From: Frankia sp. AiPa1
GTDB taxonomy: Bacteria > Actinomycetota > Actinomycetes > Frankiales > Frankiaceae
Direction of reading: 5' to 3'
Assembly: GCF_023243075.1 (NCBI RefSeq)
Contig: NZ_JALKFZ020000001.1
Span: 62,001-126,000 of the forward strand
DNA length: 64,000 nt
The translations under genes and the position numbers were made by a program. Below are positions 26,296 through 35,082 of this stretch, piece by piece. A model generated the notes under the pieces. That model ran no database searches. It was not told the DNA's origin and was given only the letters and a program-made list of their open reading frames with translations. Each line of letters begins with the position of its first letter. Position 1 is the first letter of the stretch.

Positions 26296-27065
26296 TCAAT
26301 AGTCACGGTAGTCGTCCAGGCGGGCATGGAGCCGATCATCCGTCGGCGTCCGCCAAGTGAGGTTGCCCGACTCGGGCTGTTCCAGATCCCAGTTCCAGGC
26401 GGGCCCGCCGACGGCCGCCGCGAGCCCGCCCCGCCCGTGAGAGGTCTGCCGCTCCCGGCGATGCTTGGCACGATGATGCCGGCGGCACAACGGCCCAGGA
26501 TTCCGTTCACTGGTAGACCCCCCTCCGACCAGGCAACCGTGTGGTCCAGATCGCAGGCTGTGGCCGGTGTGGAGCAGCCCGGCATCACACACTCGGTGTT
26601 CCGTAGCCGCACCTTCCGGGCCAGGGCCGCCGACGGATAGCGCCGGTCGGCAACTTCGATCAGCTCGCCGTCCGCCGTCGGCCAGGGATTCTCTGTCCCG
26701 TCCACCGCGGGGAGAGCCGGCCGCATCTCGGCGAATCTGGCGCGAACCGACAACCGCTCTGCCTGTGCCCGCGCCGCGACCTTCGCGGCCGACTCATCAT
26801 GCGTCAGACAATCCACGTCCTCCGATTCGGCAAGTCCGCGCCCTCCCACCCGTATGTCAGCCCACCAGTCCTGCGCATCGCCGGTCAAGGCAACACCCGT
26901 CACTGCCGCCAGTCCTCCCCGGGCAGAGGATGTCCGCTCCGTCGTGGAACACGACTTGGGTATCATCGCCCACCCCTCCAGGATGCCGGCAAGAAAAGAA
27001 GGACGTACTCCTGCGAAATCATGGGAAGGCCGACCGGCTGGACCCGGCATCACATTCGAACGCAC
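26296..27065 (-). pseudogene. broken DUF222-type HNH endonuclease remnant
   Basis: Two overlapping minus-strand frames together encode the C-terminal HNH part of a DUF222-family endonuclease. Upstream frame: ADRRYPSAALARKVRLRN, ECVMPGCSTPATACDLDHT, VAWSEGG. Downstream frame: STSERNPGPLCRRHHRAK. The switch lies in the C6 run at 26518-26523; one extra G on the minus strand would restore the HNH box. The N-terminal DUF222 region is missing or unrecognisable, so the gene looks truncated as well as shifted. The 5' limit given is only where the upstream frame opens. A sequencing error could explain the shift but not the missing N-terminus. Confidence 0.75.
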
Positions 27066-27476
27066 ATTCGAATCTTAGTCTGACGGCGAATTCCTGGCAA
27101 GCCCCGGAAGAAAACTTGGCGGCACGGTTCGCCGACGTCCAGAGGCCGTGAACACAACCTCGAGGAAGCAGCTTGGCCGAAGGTCTCGAACCTGGGTGGC
27201 ACCATCAGCAGAAATAGCGGCCATCACGTGCGTCCACGCGCACCAGCGGAACGTGGCCGACGGACCCGACAGGAACCTCGAGAAAGATACCGACCACAAC
27301 ACCGAGGAGAATTCGCTTCGGCGGATGGTGGATATGCACGCCCGCCCGTCCTATGCTTGGGCCATCACCGACACGGGAGAACACGCGGCCGCCAGCAGGC
27401 CAGCAACAGAGTTCGCCTGGCCAGGGAGGGCGCTCGAGATGCGGCCCCGAACCACGTGGAGAGAGCAAGCTTCCAG
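27066..27476. other. intergenic region downstream of lpdA, no gene recognised
   Basis: These 411 nt are less GC-rich than the neighbourhood, with A-rich patches. Open frames of 75-138 codons occur on both strands, but none has family-like sequence or a good start signal. It may be decayed DNA continuing from the HNH remnant. Confidence 0.45.
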
Positions 27477-28958
27477 TCAGGCCGGGTTGTCGAAACCCGC
27501 GAAGAAGTCGCGTGGCCGCAGCACCCGCGCCGCCTCGGTGATCGATCCGGACAGCGAAGGATAGATAGAGAAGGTGTGAGCGATCTGGTCGACGGTGAGA
27601 CCATGTTCGACCGCAAGAGCGATGGAGAGGATAAGCTCGGATGCTCGTGGCGCGACGATAACTCCACCGAGAACGCTACCGCTACCCGGTCGGCAGAAAA
27701 GCTTTACGAAGCCATCCTCAATACCCATCATCTTGGCACGTGGATTTCGCATGAGCGGCACGGTGGTCACCTCGGCGGCCACCGCTCCGGTATCCTTCAT
27801 GACCTGCGTCATGCCGACGGTGGCTATTTCGGGCTCGGTGAAGATATTGGACGAGACGGTGCCGAGCCGAAGAGGGCTGACGGCCTCACCGAGGGCATGC
27901 CACATCGCAATGCGGCCCTGCATCGCCGCGACCGAGGCCAGCGGCAGGACGCCGGTGCAGTCCCCGGCCGCGTAGACGCCGGGCACCGATGTGCGCGACA
28001 TCCGGTCGACATTGACGTGCCCACCAGGTCCAAGGCGAATACCCACACCAGTGAGCCCGAGGTCCCGCGTCCTTGGTACGGAACCGACGGCCATGAGTGC
28101 ATGGCTACCGGTGACCGCTCGGCCGTCGGACAGCTCGACTATCACTCCGTCCCCGATCCGACGCACGGAGGAGGCTCGCGAACGGTTGAGTACTTCGATT
28201 CCTCTGCGCACAAATACGTCCTCGATGACGCGTGCGGCGTCCGGGTCCTCGCCCGGCAGAACCCGCTCCCGAGAGGAGACCAGGGTGACCTCCGCCCCTA
28301 GGGCCCGGTACGCACTCGCGAACTCGGCACCTGTCACACCCGAGCCGACGACGACGAGATGTTCTGGAATTTCCTTGAGGTCGTACAGATGACGCCAGGT
28401 CAGGATCCGCTCACCGTCGGGCTGCGCGGTGGGCAGGTTCCGCGGAGAGGCGCCCGTCGCGATGAGGACGACATCGCCGACGAAGGTCTCGCCGTTGCTC
28501 GCCTCGACCGCGTGCGGGCCGACCATGCGCCCGGCTGCATGCACCACCTCGACCTTCTCTCGCTCCAGCCGCCGCTCGATGTCCCGGGACTGTGCCTTGG
28601 CGAGGTCGCGGACCCGCTCGTAGACCTGTTCGGGGTCAACCCCGACAACCTCGGGCGGGGTGAGCGTGGGTGCGTCCGACTCCGAACTCCCAGGCATTCC
28701 CCAGGCGACCGCCGGCACCGTCACGTCCGCAGTCACGCCGAGTCCCCGCGGCCGAATGCCCAGCCCCGGAGCAAGTGCGATATTTGTCATGGTTTCCGAC
28801 GTAGCAATAAGCGTCTTGGAGGGGACGCAGTCGGTAAGGACGCAGGCCCCACCGACGCCGTCCACGTCGACGACCGTCACCGACGCCCCTAGCGACGCCG
28901 CGACGAGTGCCGCCTCGTAGCCCCCTGGGCCCCCACCGAGAATGACGATGCGCGTCAC
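27477..28958 (-). CDS. lpdA: NAD(P)H-quinone dehydrogenase, LpdA-type flavoprotein disulfide reductase
   Basis: The 493-residue protein is of the flavoprotein disulfide reductase family: FAD-binding GGGPGGYEAAL at 8-18, NAD-binding VVVGSGVTGAEFAS, and the second FAD motif GVYAAGDCTG. It matches the mycobacterial LpdA group (Rv3303c), which reduces quinones rather than lipoamide, by the C-terminal YPSLSGSITEAARVL, where true lipoamide dehydrogenases have HAHPTLSE. Unlike what I recall of Rv3303c, the redox pair Cys39-Cys44 (ACVLTDC) is intact. GTG 28958 follows GGGAGG; the frame is open further upstream, but that part is not family-like. Confidence 0.9.
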   Translation of the reverse strand: MTRIVILGGGPGGYEAALVAASLGASVTVVDVDGVGGACVLTDCVPSKTLIATSETMTNIALAPGLGIRPRGLGVTADVTVPAVAWGMPGSSESDAPTLTPPEVVGVDPEQVYERVRDLAKAQSRDIERRLEREKVEVVHAAGRMVGPHAVEASNGETFVGDVVLIATGASPRNLPTAQPDGERILTWRHLYDLKEIPEHLVVVGSGVTGAEFASAYRALGAEVTLVSSRERVLPGEDPDAARVIEDVFVRRGIEVLNRSRASSVRRIGDGVIVELSDGRAVTGSHALMAVGSVPRTRDLGLTGVGIRLGPGGHVNVDRMSRTSVPGVYAAGDCTGVLPLASVAAMQGRIAMWHALGEAVSPLRLGTVSSNIFTEPEIATVGMTQVMKDTGAVAAEVTTVPLMRNPRAKMMGIEDGFVKLFCRPGSGSVLGGVIVAPRASELILSIALAVEHGLTVDQIAHTFSIYPSLSGSITEAARVLRPRDFFAGFDNPA

Positions 28959-29147
28959 GAGTCCTCCCAATCCAACCTCACCTGTGCTTATCTTCCCCCG
29001 TCTCGACATCGACGCTCCTCCCGGTACGGACAGCTCCGTAGGATCACAGGCGATGTCTCCGCCGGGAGGGCGCCATAGATCACGAAGGCTCCGCAATCAA
29101 GCAGAATCGCGCAGACCCGATAACACACCGTAACCCGAAAGATTCCG

Positions 29148-29588
29148 ATGACCTTGTACGCGGCCTATGCCGGCAACCTCGACCCTGCGCAGATGAAGGA
29201 GCGGGCGCCGCATTCACCCGTGACCGGCACCGGATGGATCAACGGCTGGCGGCTGACCTTCGGCGGCGAGGACGTCGGATGGGACGGCGCGCTCGCGACC
29301 ATCGTTGAGGCGCCTGGAGCGCATGCGTACGCGCTTCTTTACGATCTTGATCGGCACGATCTGGAGCGGCTGGACATCTGGGAAGGAGCGGACACCGGGC
29401 TGTACACCCGGATCCGGGTACGGGTGCACACTCTCGACGGCGAGGCACTCGCGTGGACGTACATCCTCAACTCCTACGAAGGCGGACTGCCGTCGCGCTG
29501 GTACCTCAACATGATCGCGGACTCGGCAGAGAAGGCCGGGGCGCCGGCCGACTACGTCGAGGAGCTTCGCACTCGCCCAACCGCATAA
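29148..29588 (+). CDS. gamma-glutamylcyclotransferase-like protein
   Basis: The 146-residue protein has the family start LYAAYAGNLDPAQM (YGSN-like substrate loop), a GWRLTFGG strand and the probable catalytic Glu in LERLDIWEGAD. It ends with the typical WYLNMIADSAEKAG. Such proteins cleave gamma-glutamyl amino acids or dipeptides to 5-oxoproline; the substrate here is unknown. It converges with an M20 amidohydrolase gene that follows a YbdK-type ligase gene, so gamma-glutamyl compounds may be a local theme. Confidence 0.83.
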   Translation: MTLYAAYAGNLDPAQMKERAPHSPVTGTGWINGWRLTFGGEDVGWDGALATIVEAPGAHAYALLYDLDRHDLERLDIWEGADTGLYTRIRVRVHTLDGEALAWTYILNSYEGGLPSRWYLNMIADSAEKAGAPADYVEELRTRPTA

Positions 29589-29738
29589 CGCAACACCCAG
29601 GTGGAGGGCAGCTGCGGCGTCCGACCTCGGGCAGAAGGCGCGGCGCGGGACGACTGGGCACGGACGGAAGACGGCGCGGTGACGGCGAGCCCACTCAGCC
29701 AGCTCTGACGGCCAGTGGGCTTCGACAGCCAGCGGCCC

Positions 29739-30965
29739 TTACTCGACAGCCGGCGGCCGGCGAAGCAGCTCGAGAGCAGAACCGGCCAGCAGGCGGACCC
29801 CCACGCCGATCGCCCGTTCGTCGACGTCGAAGGCACTCTGGTGAAGATCGTAGGTGGGTCCGCCAGGGACACGAGTCCCGAGCCGGGCCAGCGCGCCGGG
29901 AACCTGATTGAGGTACCAGCCGAAGTCCTCGCCCCCCAGCGACTGCGCAACCGTCGCGGACGCGCCGTGTCCCAGCGCGGCGTCCACGACGGACTGGAAC
30001 ACGTCGACCACCTCCGCGCTGTTCACCACTGGCGGGACACCGCGGTGGTAGTCGACCACGATCTGGGCACCATAGGGGGCCACGAGCTGCTCGGCGAGCC
30101 GCGTCACCAGCTCCGGAACGGCCTCCCAGGTCTCCCGGGACAAGGTGCGCAGGGTGCCGCGGAGCTGGCCGGAGCGCGGGATGGCATTGGTGACGGTGCC
30201 GGCCTGGATCTGGCCCCACACCAGCGACAGGCTCGAGCGCGGATCAATGAGGCGCCCCAGCGCAGCCGGTAGATCCGCGGCGAGGCGCGCCAACGCGTAG
30301 ACCAGATCGACCGTGTTCTGCGGACGCGAGGTGTGTCCGCCGGGACCGGCCAACGTGATCTCCAGCGCATCGGCGGCCGAGGTGATCGGCCCGGCTCGCA
30401 GGCCGATCATGCCCGCGTCGAGGGCCGGGTCGCAGTGGACAGCGATCGCGGCGGACGCCGGCTTGAGCGCCCCGGCGTCGATGACGTCGAGGGCGCCCCC
30501 CGGCATCAGCTCCTCGGCCGGTTGGAACACCAGGCGCACGGTGCCGGACAGCGGGACCGAGCGCGCGTACTCGGCGAGCGCCAAGCCAGCACCGAGCACC
30601 ACGACCGTGTGCACGTCATGGCCGCACGCGTGGGCGACCCCGGGCACCGTGGACCGGTACGGCACGTCCTTCGTGTCCGGCAGCGGCAGGGCATCCAGGT
30701 CGGCGCGAACGACCACGACCGGTGCGGCAGGGTCGTCGGCCGCGTCGGCCGCGTCGGCCCCGATGTCACACCACAGGCCCGGGACGTCCGGCAGGCTCCG
30801 CGGGAAAAGCCCGGCGGATCGCAGCCTCGCCGCGATCTGGCCCGCGGTGCGGCGTTCTTGGCGGCCGAGCTCCGGATGGGCGTGCAGATCCCGACGGAGC
30901 GCGATCAGTTCGGATTCGTGGGCGGCCAACCAGCCTGCGACCGCGGCGATCTCGTGCGCCTCCAT
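29739..30965 (-). CDS. M20-family amidohydrolase
   Basis: The 408-residue enzyme belongs to the M20/AmiA-HipO group, which hydrolyses N-acyl amino acids or related amides with two metals. Motifs are LRRDLHAHPELGRQE, metal-binding HACGHDVHT, FQPAEELMPGGA, and GGHTSRPQNTVD in the dimerisation domain. GEDFGWYLNQVPGAL provides the last ligand. ATG 30965 gives a family-like start (MEAHEIAAVA); GTG 30980 is an alternative, and GAGGAG lies just upstream. It follows the YbdK-type gene by about 20 nt on the same strand, so the two are probably co-transcribed. The mycobacterial counterparts I recall are amiA1/amiB1. Confidence 0.92.
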   Translation of the reverse strand: MEAHEIAAVAGWLAAHESELIALRRDLHAHPELGRQERRTAGQIAARLRSAGLFPRSLPDVPGLWCDIGADAADAADDPAAPVVVVRADLDALPLPDTKDVPYRSTVPGVAHACGHDVHTVVVLGAGLALAEYARSVPLSGTVRLVFQPAEELMPGGALDVIDAGALKPASAAIAVHCDPALDAGMIGLRAGPITSAADALEITLAGPGGHTSRPQNTVDLVYALARLAADLPAALGRLIDPRSSLSLVWGQIQAGTVTNAIPRSGQLRGTLRTLSRETWEAVPELVTRLAEQLVAPYGAQIVVDYHRGVPPVVNSAEVVDVFQSVVDAALGHGASATVAQSLGGEDFGWYLNQVPGALARLGTRVPGGPTYDLHQSAFDVDERAIGVGVRLLAGSALELLRRPPAVE

Positions 30966-30984
30966 GTGCCGGCCGGGCACCTCC

Positions 30985-32199
30985 TCACAGTCCGGGAATC
31001 CCTACAGACCTGGACGCCGACCCGGGCGGCGGTGTCGGACCTGACGGGTGCGGACACTTCGCGATCGGACGCCCACCGTCCATCTCCGCAAGCAGGGTAT
31101 CGACGACCGGGAGAAGATCCCCGCCGGCCCGCCGGGCAACGTCGCGCTGCCGGGAGCTGCTCGCCCCGATCTCGACGATGGAAAGGACGTCGGACAGTTC
31201 CTCGACACATCCCAGCCGGCGCGCGACCGGCAGAAGATCCTCCACCAGATCCACGAGATCGGTGCGGACGGAGCGGACTGCCCCCCGGTCGTCGATCATG
31301 ATCTGGGCATCGAGGCCGTAACGTGCCGCCCGCCACTTGTTCTCCTGGACGAGCCAGCGCTGTGGCGTGGGCAGGCGGTAGCCGCGGTCGATTTGGGTGT
31401 TCATCCGGTCGACCAGGCACTGGGCGAGAGCGGCGACCGCGCCCACCTCCATCAGCGTCGGCAGGCCGTCACAGATACGAAGCTCGACGGTGCCAAAGTT
31501 CGGATGCGGCCGGATATCCCACCAGATCTCCCGGATCGTCTCGATGGTCCCGGAAGCGATGAGCGTCCCCATGAAGGACTCGAATCCCGGCCAGTCCTCC
31601 AACGGGTAGGGCAGCCCGGCGGTCGGCAGGCTCGCGAACACCTGCGAGCGGGACGAGGCAAGCCCCGTGTCGTCGCCCAGCCAGTACGGCGATGACGCGG
31701 ACAACGCGAGGAAATGCGGGATGTGCGCCATGAGCGCATTCATGATCGGCATGGCCTTCTCCGGCGAGCGAACGCCGACGTGGACGTGCACGCCGAAGAT
31801 CAGCAGCCGGCGGGCCAGCCACTGCATCTGCGTGACCAGCCTGGCGTACCGGTTGTCCTCGGTGATCCGCTGGCTGGCGTAGTCGCTGATGGGATGGGTG
31901 CCGCTGCACATCAGCCCCATGCCGTGGCGTTCCGCCAGGTCACGTAGCACGGACACGGTACCGGCAAGGTCGGCGGTGGCCTCGCCCACCGATCCGCAGA
32001 CACCGGTGATGACCTCGATCGTCGAGTCGAACAGCTCGTGCTTCGCCTTCGCCGCATCCTGCTCGCCGAGCTTGGCGCGCAGTTCGTCAAGGATCACGCT
32101 CGCGTCGCCCCGCAACTGCCGGGTCTGGTAGTCGACCAGCTGCAGCTCCCACTCGATGCCGAGACTCGAGCTCGTCGACGATGAGAAGGGAATCCGCAC
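30985..32199 (-). CDS. carboxylate-amine ligase, YbdK/glutamate-cysteine ligase 2 family
   Basis: The family makes gamma-glutamyl or other amide bonds using ATP and shares the glutamine-synthetase-like fold. The 404-residue product has the N-terminal signature SLGIEWELQLVD, then MCSGTHPISDY, FGVHVHVGVRS with the HVHVG motif, and HPNFGTVELRICDG. GTG 32199 follows GAGGAG with 6 nt spacing; the frame runs 27 nt further upstream. Actinobacteria normally use mycothiol rather than glutathione, so the true substrate is open. It lies directly upstream of the M20 gene. The last 25 residues are a Pro/Ser/Gly-rich tail. Confidence 0.9.
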   Translation of the reverse strand: MRIPFSSSTSSSLGIEWELQLVDYQTRQLRGDASVILDELRAKLGEQDAAKAKHELFDSTIEVITGVCGSVGEATADLAGTVSVLRDLAERHGMGLMCSGTHPISDYASQRITEDNRYARLVTQMQWLARRLLIFGVHVHVGVRSPEKAMPIMNALMAHIPHFLALSASSPYWLGDDTGLASSRSQVFASLPTAGLPYPLEDWPGFESFMGTLIASGTIETIREIWWDIRPHPNFGTVELRICDGLPTLMEVGAVAALAQCLVDRMNTQIDRGYRLPTPQRWLVQENKWRAARYGLDAQIMIDDRGAVRSVRTDLVDLVEDLLPVARRLGCVEELSDVLSIVEIGASSSRQRDVARRAGGDLLPVVDTLLAEMDGGRPIAKCPHPSGPTPPPGSASRSVGIPGL

Positions 32200-32325
32200 G
32201 CACGCTCCTCGGATCGGGGCCGACACCGGCCTCGGGCAGCCGTCGCCGACCCGCCACGCACGCGTCCCGCACCAGCGTCCGGCACGGGCGTTTCGGCAGG
32301 GGGTCAGTACCCCCTGCCGCCGCCG

Positions 32326-34344
32326 CTATCCGTTCAAGGCGGCCCCGGACACGGCAGAGACCCCAGAAGCGCCGGAGGCACCCGCGGCTCCGCCTGGCGC
32401 GGCACCGCCTGGCGCACTCCGCCCGTCCGAGGCGACCGCACCAGCCGAGGCGCCAGCAGCCGAGACACCAGCAGCAGCGGCACCGCCCTGAGCACCGGAC
32501 GATCCGGCCACGACCCTCACGCCGAGTTCCCGCAGCTGGCGGTCGGCGACGGGTGTCGGCGCACCGGTGAGCGGGTCCAGGCCGGACTGGGTCTTCGGGA
32601 AGGCGATCACCTCGCGGATGTTCTCCTCCCCGGCCAGGATCGCGACCAGCCGGTCGATGCCGACGGCGAAGCCGCCGTGCGGCGGGGCGCCATAGCCGAA
32701 CGGGGTGAGGAAGAAGCCGAACCGCTTGTTCGCCTCCTCCGGCGAGATGCCGAGCAGACCGAAGATACGCTGCTGCAGCTCGCTCTCATGGATCCGGATC
32801 GAGCCGGACCCGAGTTCCCAACCGTTGAGCACCAGGTCGTAGGCGCGGCTGCGCACCTCGAGCGGGTCGGTCTCGAGCTTGGCCAGGTCGTCGGGGTGCG
32901 GCCGGGTGAACGGGTGGTGCCCGGGCTTGGGCCGTCCGGTCGTCGCGTCGATTCCGACGAACAGTGGGAAGTCGACCACCCAGACGAACCGCAGCGGCCC
33001 CTGGCCGGCCGGCGGGCGGCCGAGGTCGTTCCGCAGTTGGCCGAGCACCTCGCAGGTCGTCGACCACTCGTCCGCGACGAGCAGCAGCAGGTCACCCTCC
33101 TCGGCGTCGGTGGCCGCGACGATGCCCGCGGCCTCGGCGTCCGAGAGGAACTTGCGCACCGGCGACTCGAGCGTGCCGTCAGCGCCGACCCGCATCCAGA
33201 CCAGCCCCTTGGCACCCAGCGACTTGGCCCGGTCGGTGAGGTCGTCCAGTTTCCGGCGGTTGTGGCCCGCCGAACCGCCGGGCACGCGGATGCCCTTGAT
33301 CGCGGCAGCTCCGGCGAAGGCCTTGAAACCGCTGTTCGCGAAGATCGCGGTGAGTTCGACCAGCTCCATCCCGAAGCGCAGGTCCGGCTTGTCTACACCG
33401 AACCGGTTCATCGCCTCGTGCCAGGTGATCCGCTCGATGGGCGGCACCTCGCCACCGGTCTCGTCAGTACCGCCCACGCCGGCGGCCCGGCCCCGGACCA
33501 CTGCGCGGGTGGCGGCGAGCACCGCGGCGCTGATCACGTCCAGCACGTCGTCCTGGTCGACGAAGCTCATCTCGATGTCGAGTTGGGTGAACTCGTACTG
33601 CCGGTCGGCGCGCAGGTCCTCGTCCCGCAGGCAGCGCGCGAACTGGAAGTACCGGTCGGTGCCCCCGACCATGAGCAGCTGCTTGAACAGCTGCGGCGAC
33701 TGCGGCAACGCGTAGAAACTGCCCGGGAACTGCCGGGACGGGACGATGAACTCCCGTGCCCCCTCGGGGGTCGACGGCATGAGCAGCGGCGTCTCCACCT
33801 CGACGAAGTCGAGCGGCGCCAGCGCCGTGCGCATCGCGCCGAGCACCGTCGAGCGGGTACGCAGGTTGCGCTGCATCCGCTCCCGCCGAAGGTCGAGGTA
33901 GCGGTAGGCCAACCGGGTCGACTCGTCCACGGCGTCGGCCCGGTCGTCCAGTGGGAACGGCGGCGGCGTCGCGGTGGAGAGGATCTCCACCGCGCAGTCC
34001 CGCAGCTCGATCTCGCCAGTGGCGAGCCCCGGGTTCGCGGTGCCCTCGGGCCGGATGACAACTGTGCCGGTGATGCGCAGCACGTACTCCGAGCGGACGT
34101 CGACCGAGCCGTCCACGACGACCTGAACGAGCCCGCTGTGGTCCCGCAGGTCGACGAAGGTCAGCGCCGCCCCATGCTGGCGGCGGTGCGCCACCCAGCC
34201 GCAGACGGACACCATCTGGCCCACATGCTCGGCTCGCAGGTCGCCGCACAGATGCGTGCGCATGGCCGTGCGCCGCCCCCCGGACGGGGTGTCCCCCCGC
34301 CCCGGAATGGGTAGCTCGCCGGTGGCTGGCTGGGTTGTAGTCAT
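32326..34344 (-). CDS. aspS: aspartyl-tRNA synthetase
   Basis: AspRS charges tRNA with aspartate. The anticodon-binding OB fold (VCGWVAHRRQHGALT-like start, FVDLRDHSGLVQVV) is followed by class II motifs: RYLDLRRERMQ, CLRDEDLRADRQYEFTQ and motif 3 GGFAVGIDRLV. The bacterial GAD insertion domain is also present. The product is 672 residues against about 590-600 in relatives. The excess is an Ala/Gly/Ser-rich C-terminal tail (about 55 residues) built from short repeats, plus about 27 residues at the N-terminus. ATG 34344 gives the long form; ATG 34263 (start MRTHLCGDLRAEHVG) matches the usual family start. No ribosome-binding site decides between them. Confidence 0.95.
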   Translation of the reverse strand: MTTTQPATGELPIPGRGDTPSGGRRTAMRTHLCGDLRAEHVGQMVSVCGWVAHRRQHGAALTFVDLRDHSGLVQVVVDGSVDVRSEYVLRITGTVVIRPEGTANPGLATGEIELRDCAVEILSTATPPPFPLDDRADAVDESTRLAYRYLDLRRERMQRNLRTRSTVLGAMRTALAPLDFVEVETPLLMPSTPEGAREFIVPSRQFPGSFYALPQSPQLFKQLLMVGGTDRYFQFARCLRDEDLRADRQYEFTQLDIEMSFVDQDDVLDVISAAVLAATRAVVRGRAAGVGGTDETGGEVPPIERITWHEAMNRFGVDKPDLRFGMELVELTAIFANSGFKAFAGAAAIKGIRVPGGSAGHNRRKLDDLTDRAKSLGAKGLVWMRVGADGTLESPVRKFLSDAEAAGIVAATDAEEGDLLLLVADEWSTTCEVLGQLRNDLGRPPAGQGPLRFVWVVDFPLFVGIDATTGRPKPGHHPFTRPHPDDLAKLETDPLEVRSRAYDLVLNGWELGSGSIRIHESELQQRIFGLLGISPEEANKRFGFFLTPFGYGAPPHGGFAVGIDRLVAILAGEENIREVIAFPKTQSGLDPLTGAPTPVADRQLRELGVRVVAGSSGAQGGAAAAGVSAAGASAGAVASDGRSAPGGAAPGGAAGASGASGVSAVSGAALNG

Positions 34345-34654
34345 CGGTCCGTCGTTCCCATCGCTGTCCGATTCGGCCCACCGCGCCGCGGACGGTCCGC
34401 CGCTGCCGTGGCGACATCTGTGACGTGGACGTCCAGCGCATCCAGGACGCCCGCCGCCCGCATCTGCCCGCGGCCGACGGATGTCCGCCGCGGGCAGATG
34501 CGGCGACGTCATCCGTGGTGACATCGTCACGCCCGCCGTGGGTTCCCTGCCGACCCTATCGGCCGCCGGACCGCGACAGTCCGCTGTGGCCACCCGCGGG
34601 CCGTCTACGGGCCATCCGGCCGAACCGGTCGCCGGCCACCCGAACGCCGGGACG
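34345..34654. other. intergenic region upstream of aspS
   Basis: The 310 nt between the PH-like gene and aspS hold a strong inverted repeat (listed separately) and presumably the aspS promoter. No gene is seen. Confidence 0.5.
34459..34502 (-). terminator. 15-bp perfect inverted repeat between the PH-like gene and aspS
   Basis: Arms 34459-34473 (cgcatctgcccgcgg) and 34488-34502 are perfectly complementary around a 14-nt loop. It lies about 150 nt after the PH-like stop and about 115 nt before aspS on the minus strand. No U-run follows, as is common for actinobacterial terminators. It could also act as a leader structure for aspS. Confidence 0.6.
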
Positions 34655-35017
34655 CTATCGGCGTAGGGCCCGGATGAACCGGGCGACCTCCGTGCGCAGC
34701 CGGGCCGGGACGCGCAGCACCTGACGGCCGCGCGGCGAGCTGAGCTCCACGGTGATGACGTCCCCGTGCCGGACTCCGCGCGACGACGAGACCTCCCGAC
34801 GGTCGAACACCACGTCAAACCAGTCACCCTCGCGGGGAAAGGGCGCGACGACCAGCAGGCGCCGGTCCGTCAGCACGATCCAGCGGGACATTCCGACGCG
34901 GCGTCCCACGAAGGTCTCCGCCCTGGACACAAGCCGTCCGGCGCCCTCGGGGTCGGTCAGCCGGCCGCGCAGCACCACCTCAGTGAACTCGCCCGGTTCG
35001 AGCGGGATGGTCGGCAT
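34655..35017 (-). CDS. small protein with PH-like fold, function unknown
   Basis: The 120-residue product has alternating strands, with [18 protein letters not shown] and [15 protein letters not shown] resembling the central strands of bacterial PH or GRAM-like domains. A terminal amphipathic helix ([15 protein letters not shown]) follows. No membrane segment or signal peptide is present. ATG 35017 is the best start; the longer frame reaching 35257 is Pro/Ala-rich and overlaps the divergent pnp gene. No partner or ligand can be inferred. Confidence 0.65.
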   Translation of the reverse strand: MPTIPLEPGEFTEVVLRGRLTDPEGAGRLVSRAETFVGRRVGMSRWIVLTDRRLLVVAPFPREGDWFDVVFDRREVSSSRGVRHGDVITVELSSPRGRQVLRVPARLRTEVARFIRALRR

Positions 35018-35070
35018 TCGGCGATGCGACGGCAACAGGGGCACGAACGCCAGTGTCCCCCACCACCCCG

Positions 35071-35076
35071 TACAGT
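35071..35076 (+). promoter_or_regulatory. -10 hexamer of a probable leaderless pnp promoter
   Basis: TACAGT ends 6 nt before GTG 35083, with no Shine-Dalgarno sequence. This argues for GTG 35083 over the upstream GTG 35053. Confidence 0.5.
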
Positions 35077-35082
35077 CGCCGC

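Noticed and set aside
24009..27065. Minus-strand open frame of over 1000 codons covering accA and the HNH region
   Set aside because: Its long 3' part is antisense to the well-supported accA gene and has no family-like sequence; only the first 150 or so codons are part of the HNH remnant.
27148..27564. Plus-strand 138-codon frame
   Set aside because: No family resemblance, no ribosome-binding site, and its end overlaps lpdA antisense.
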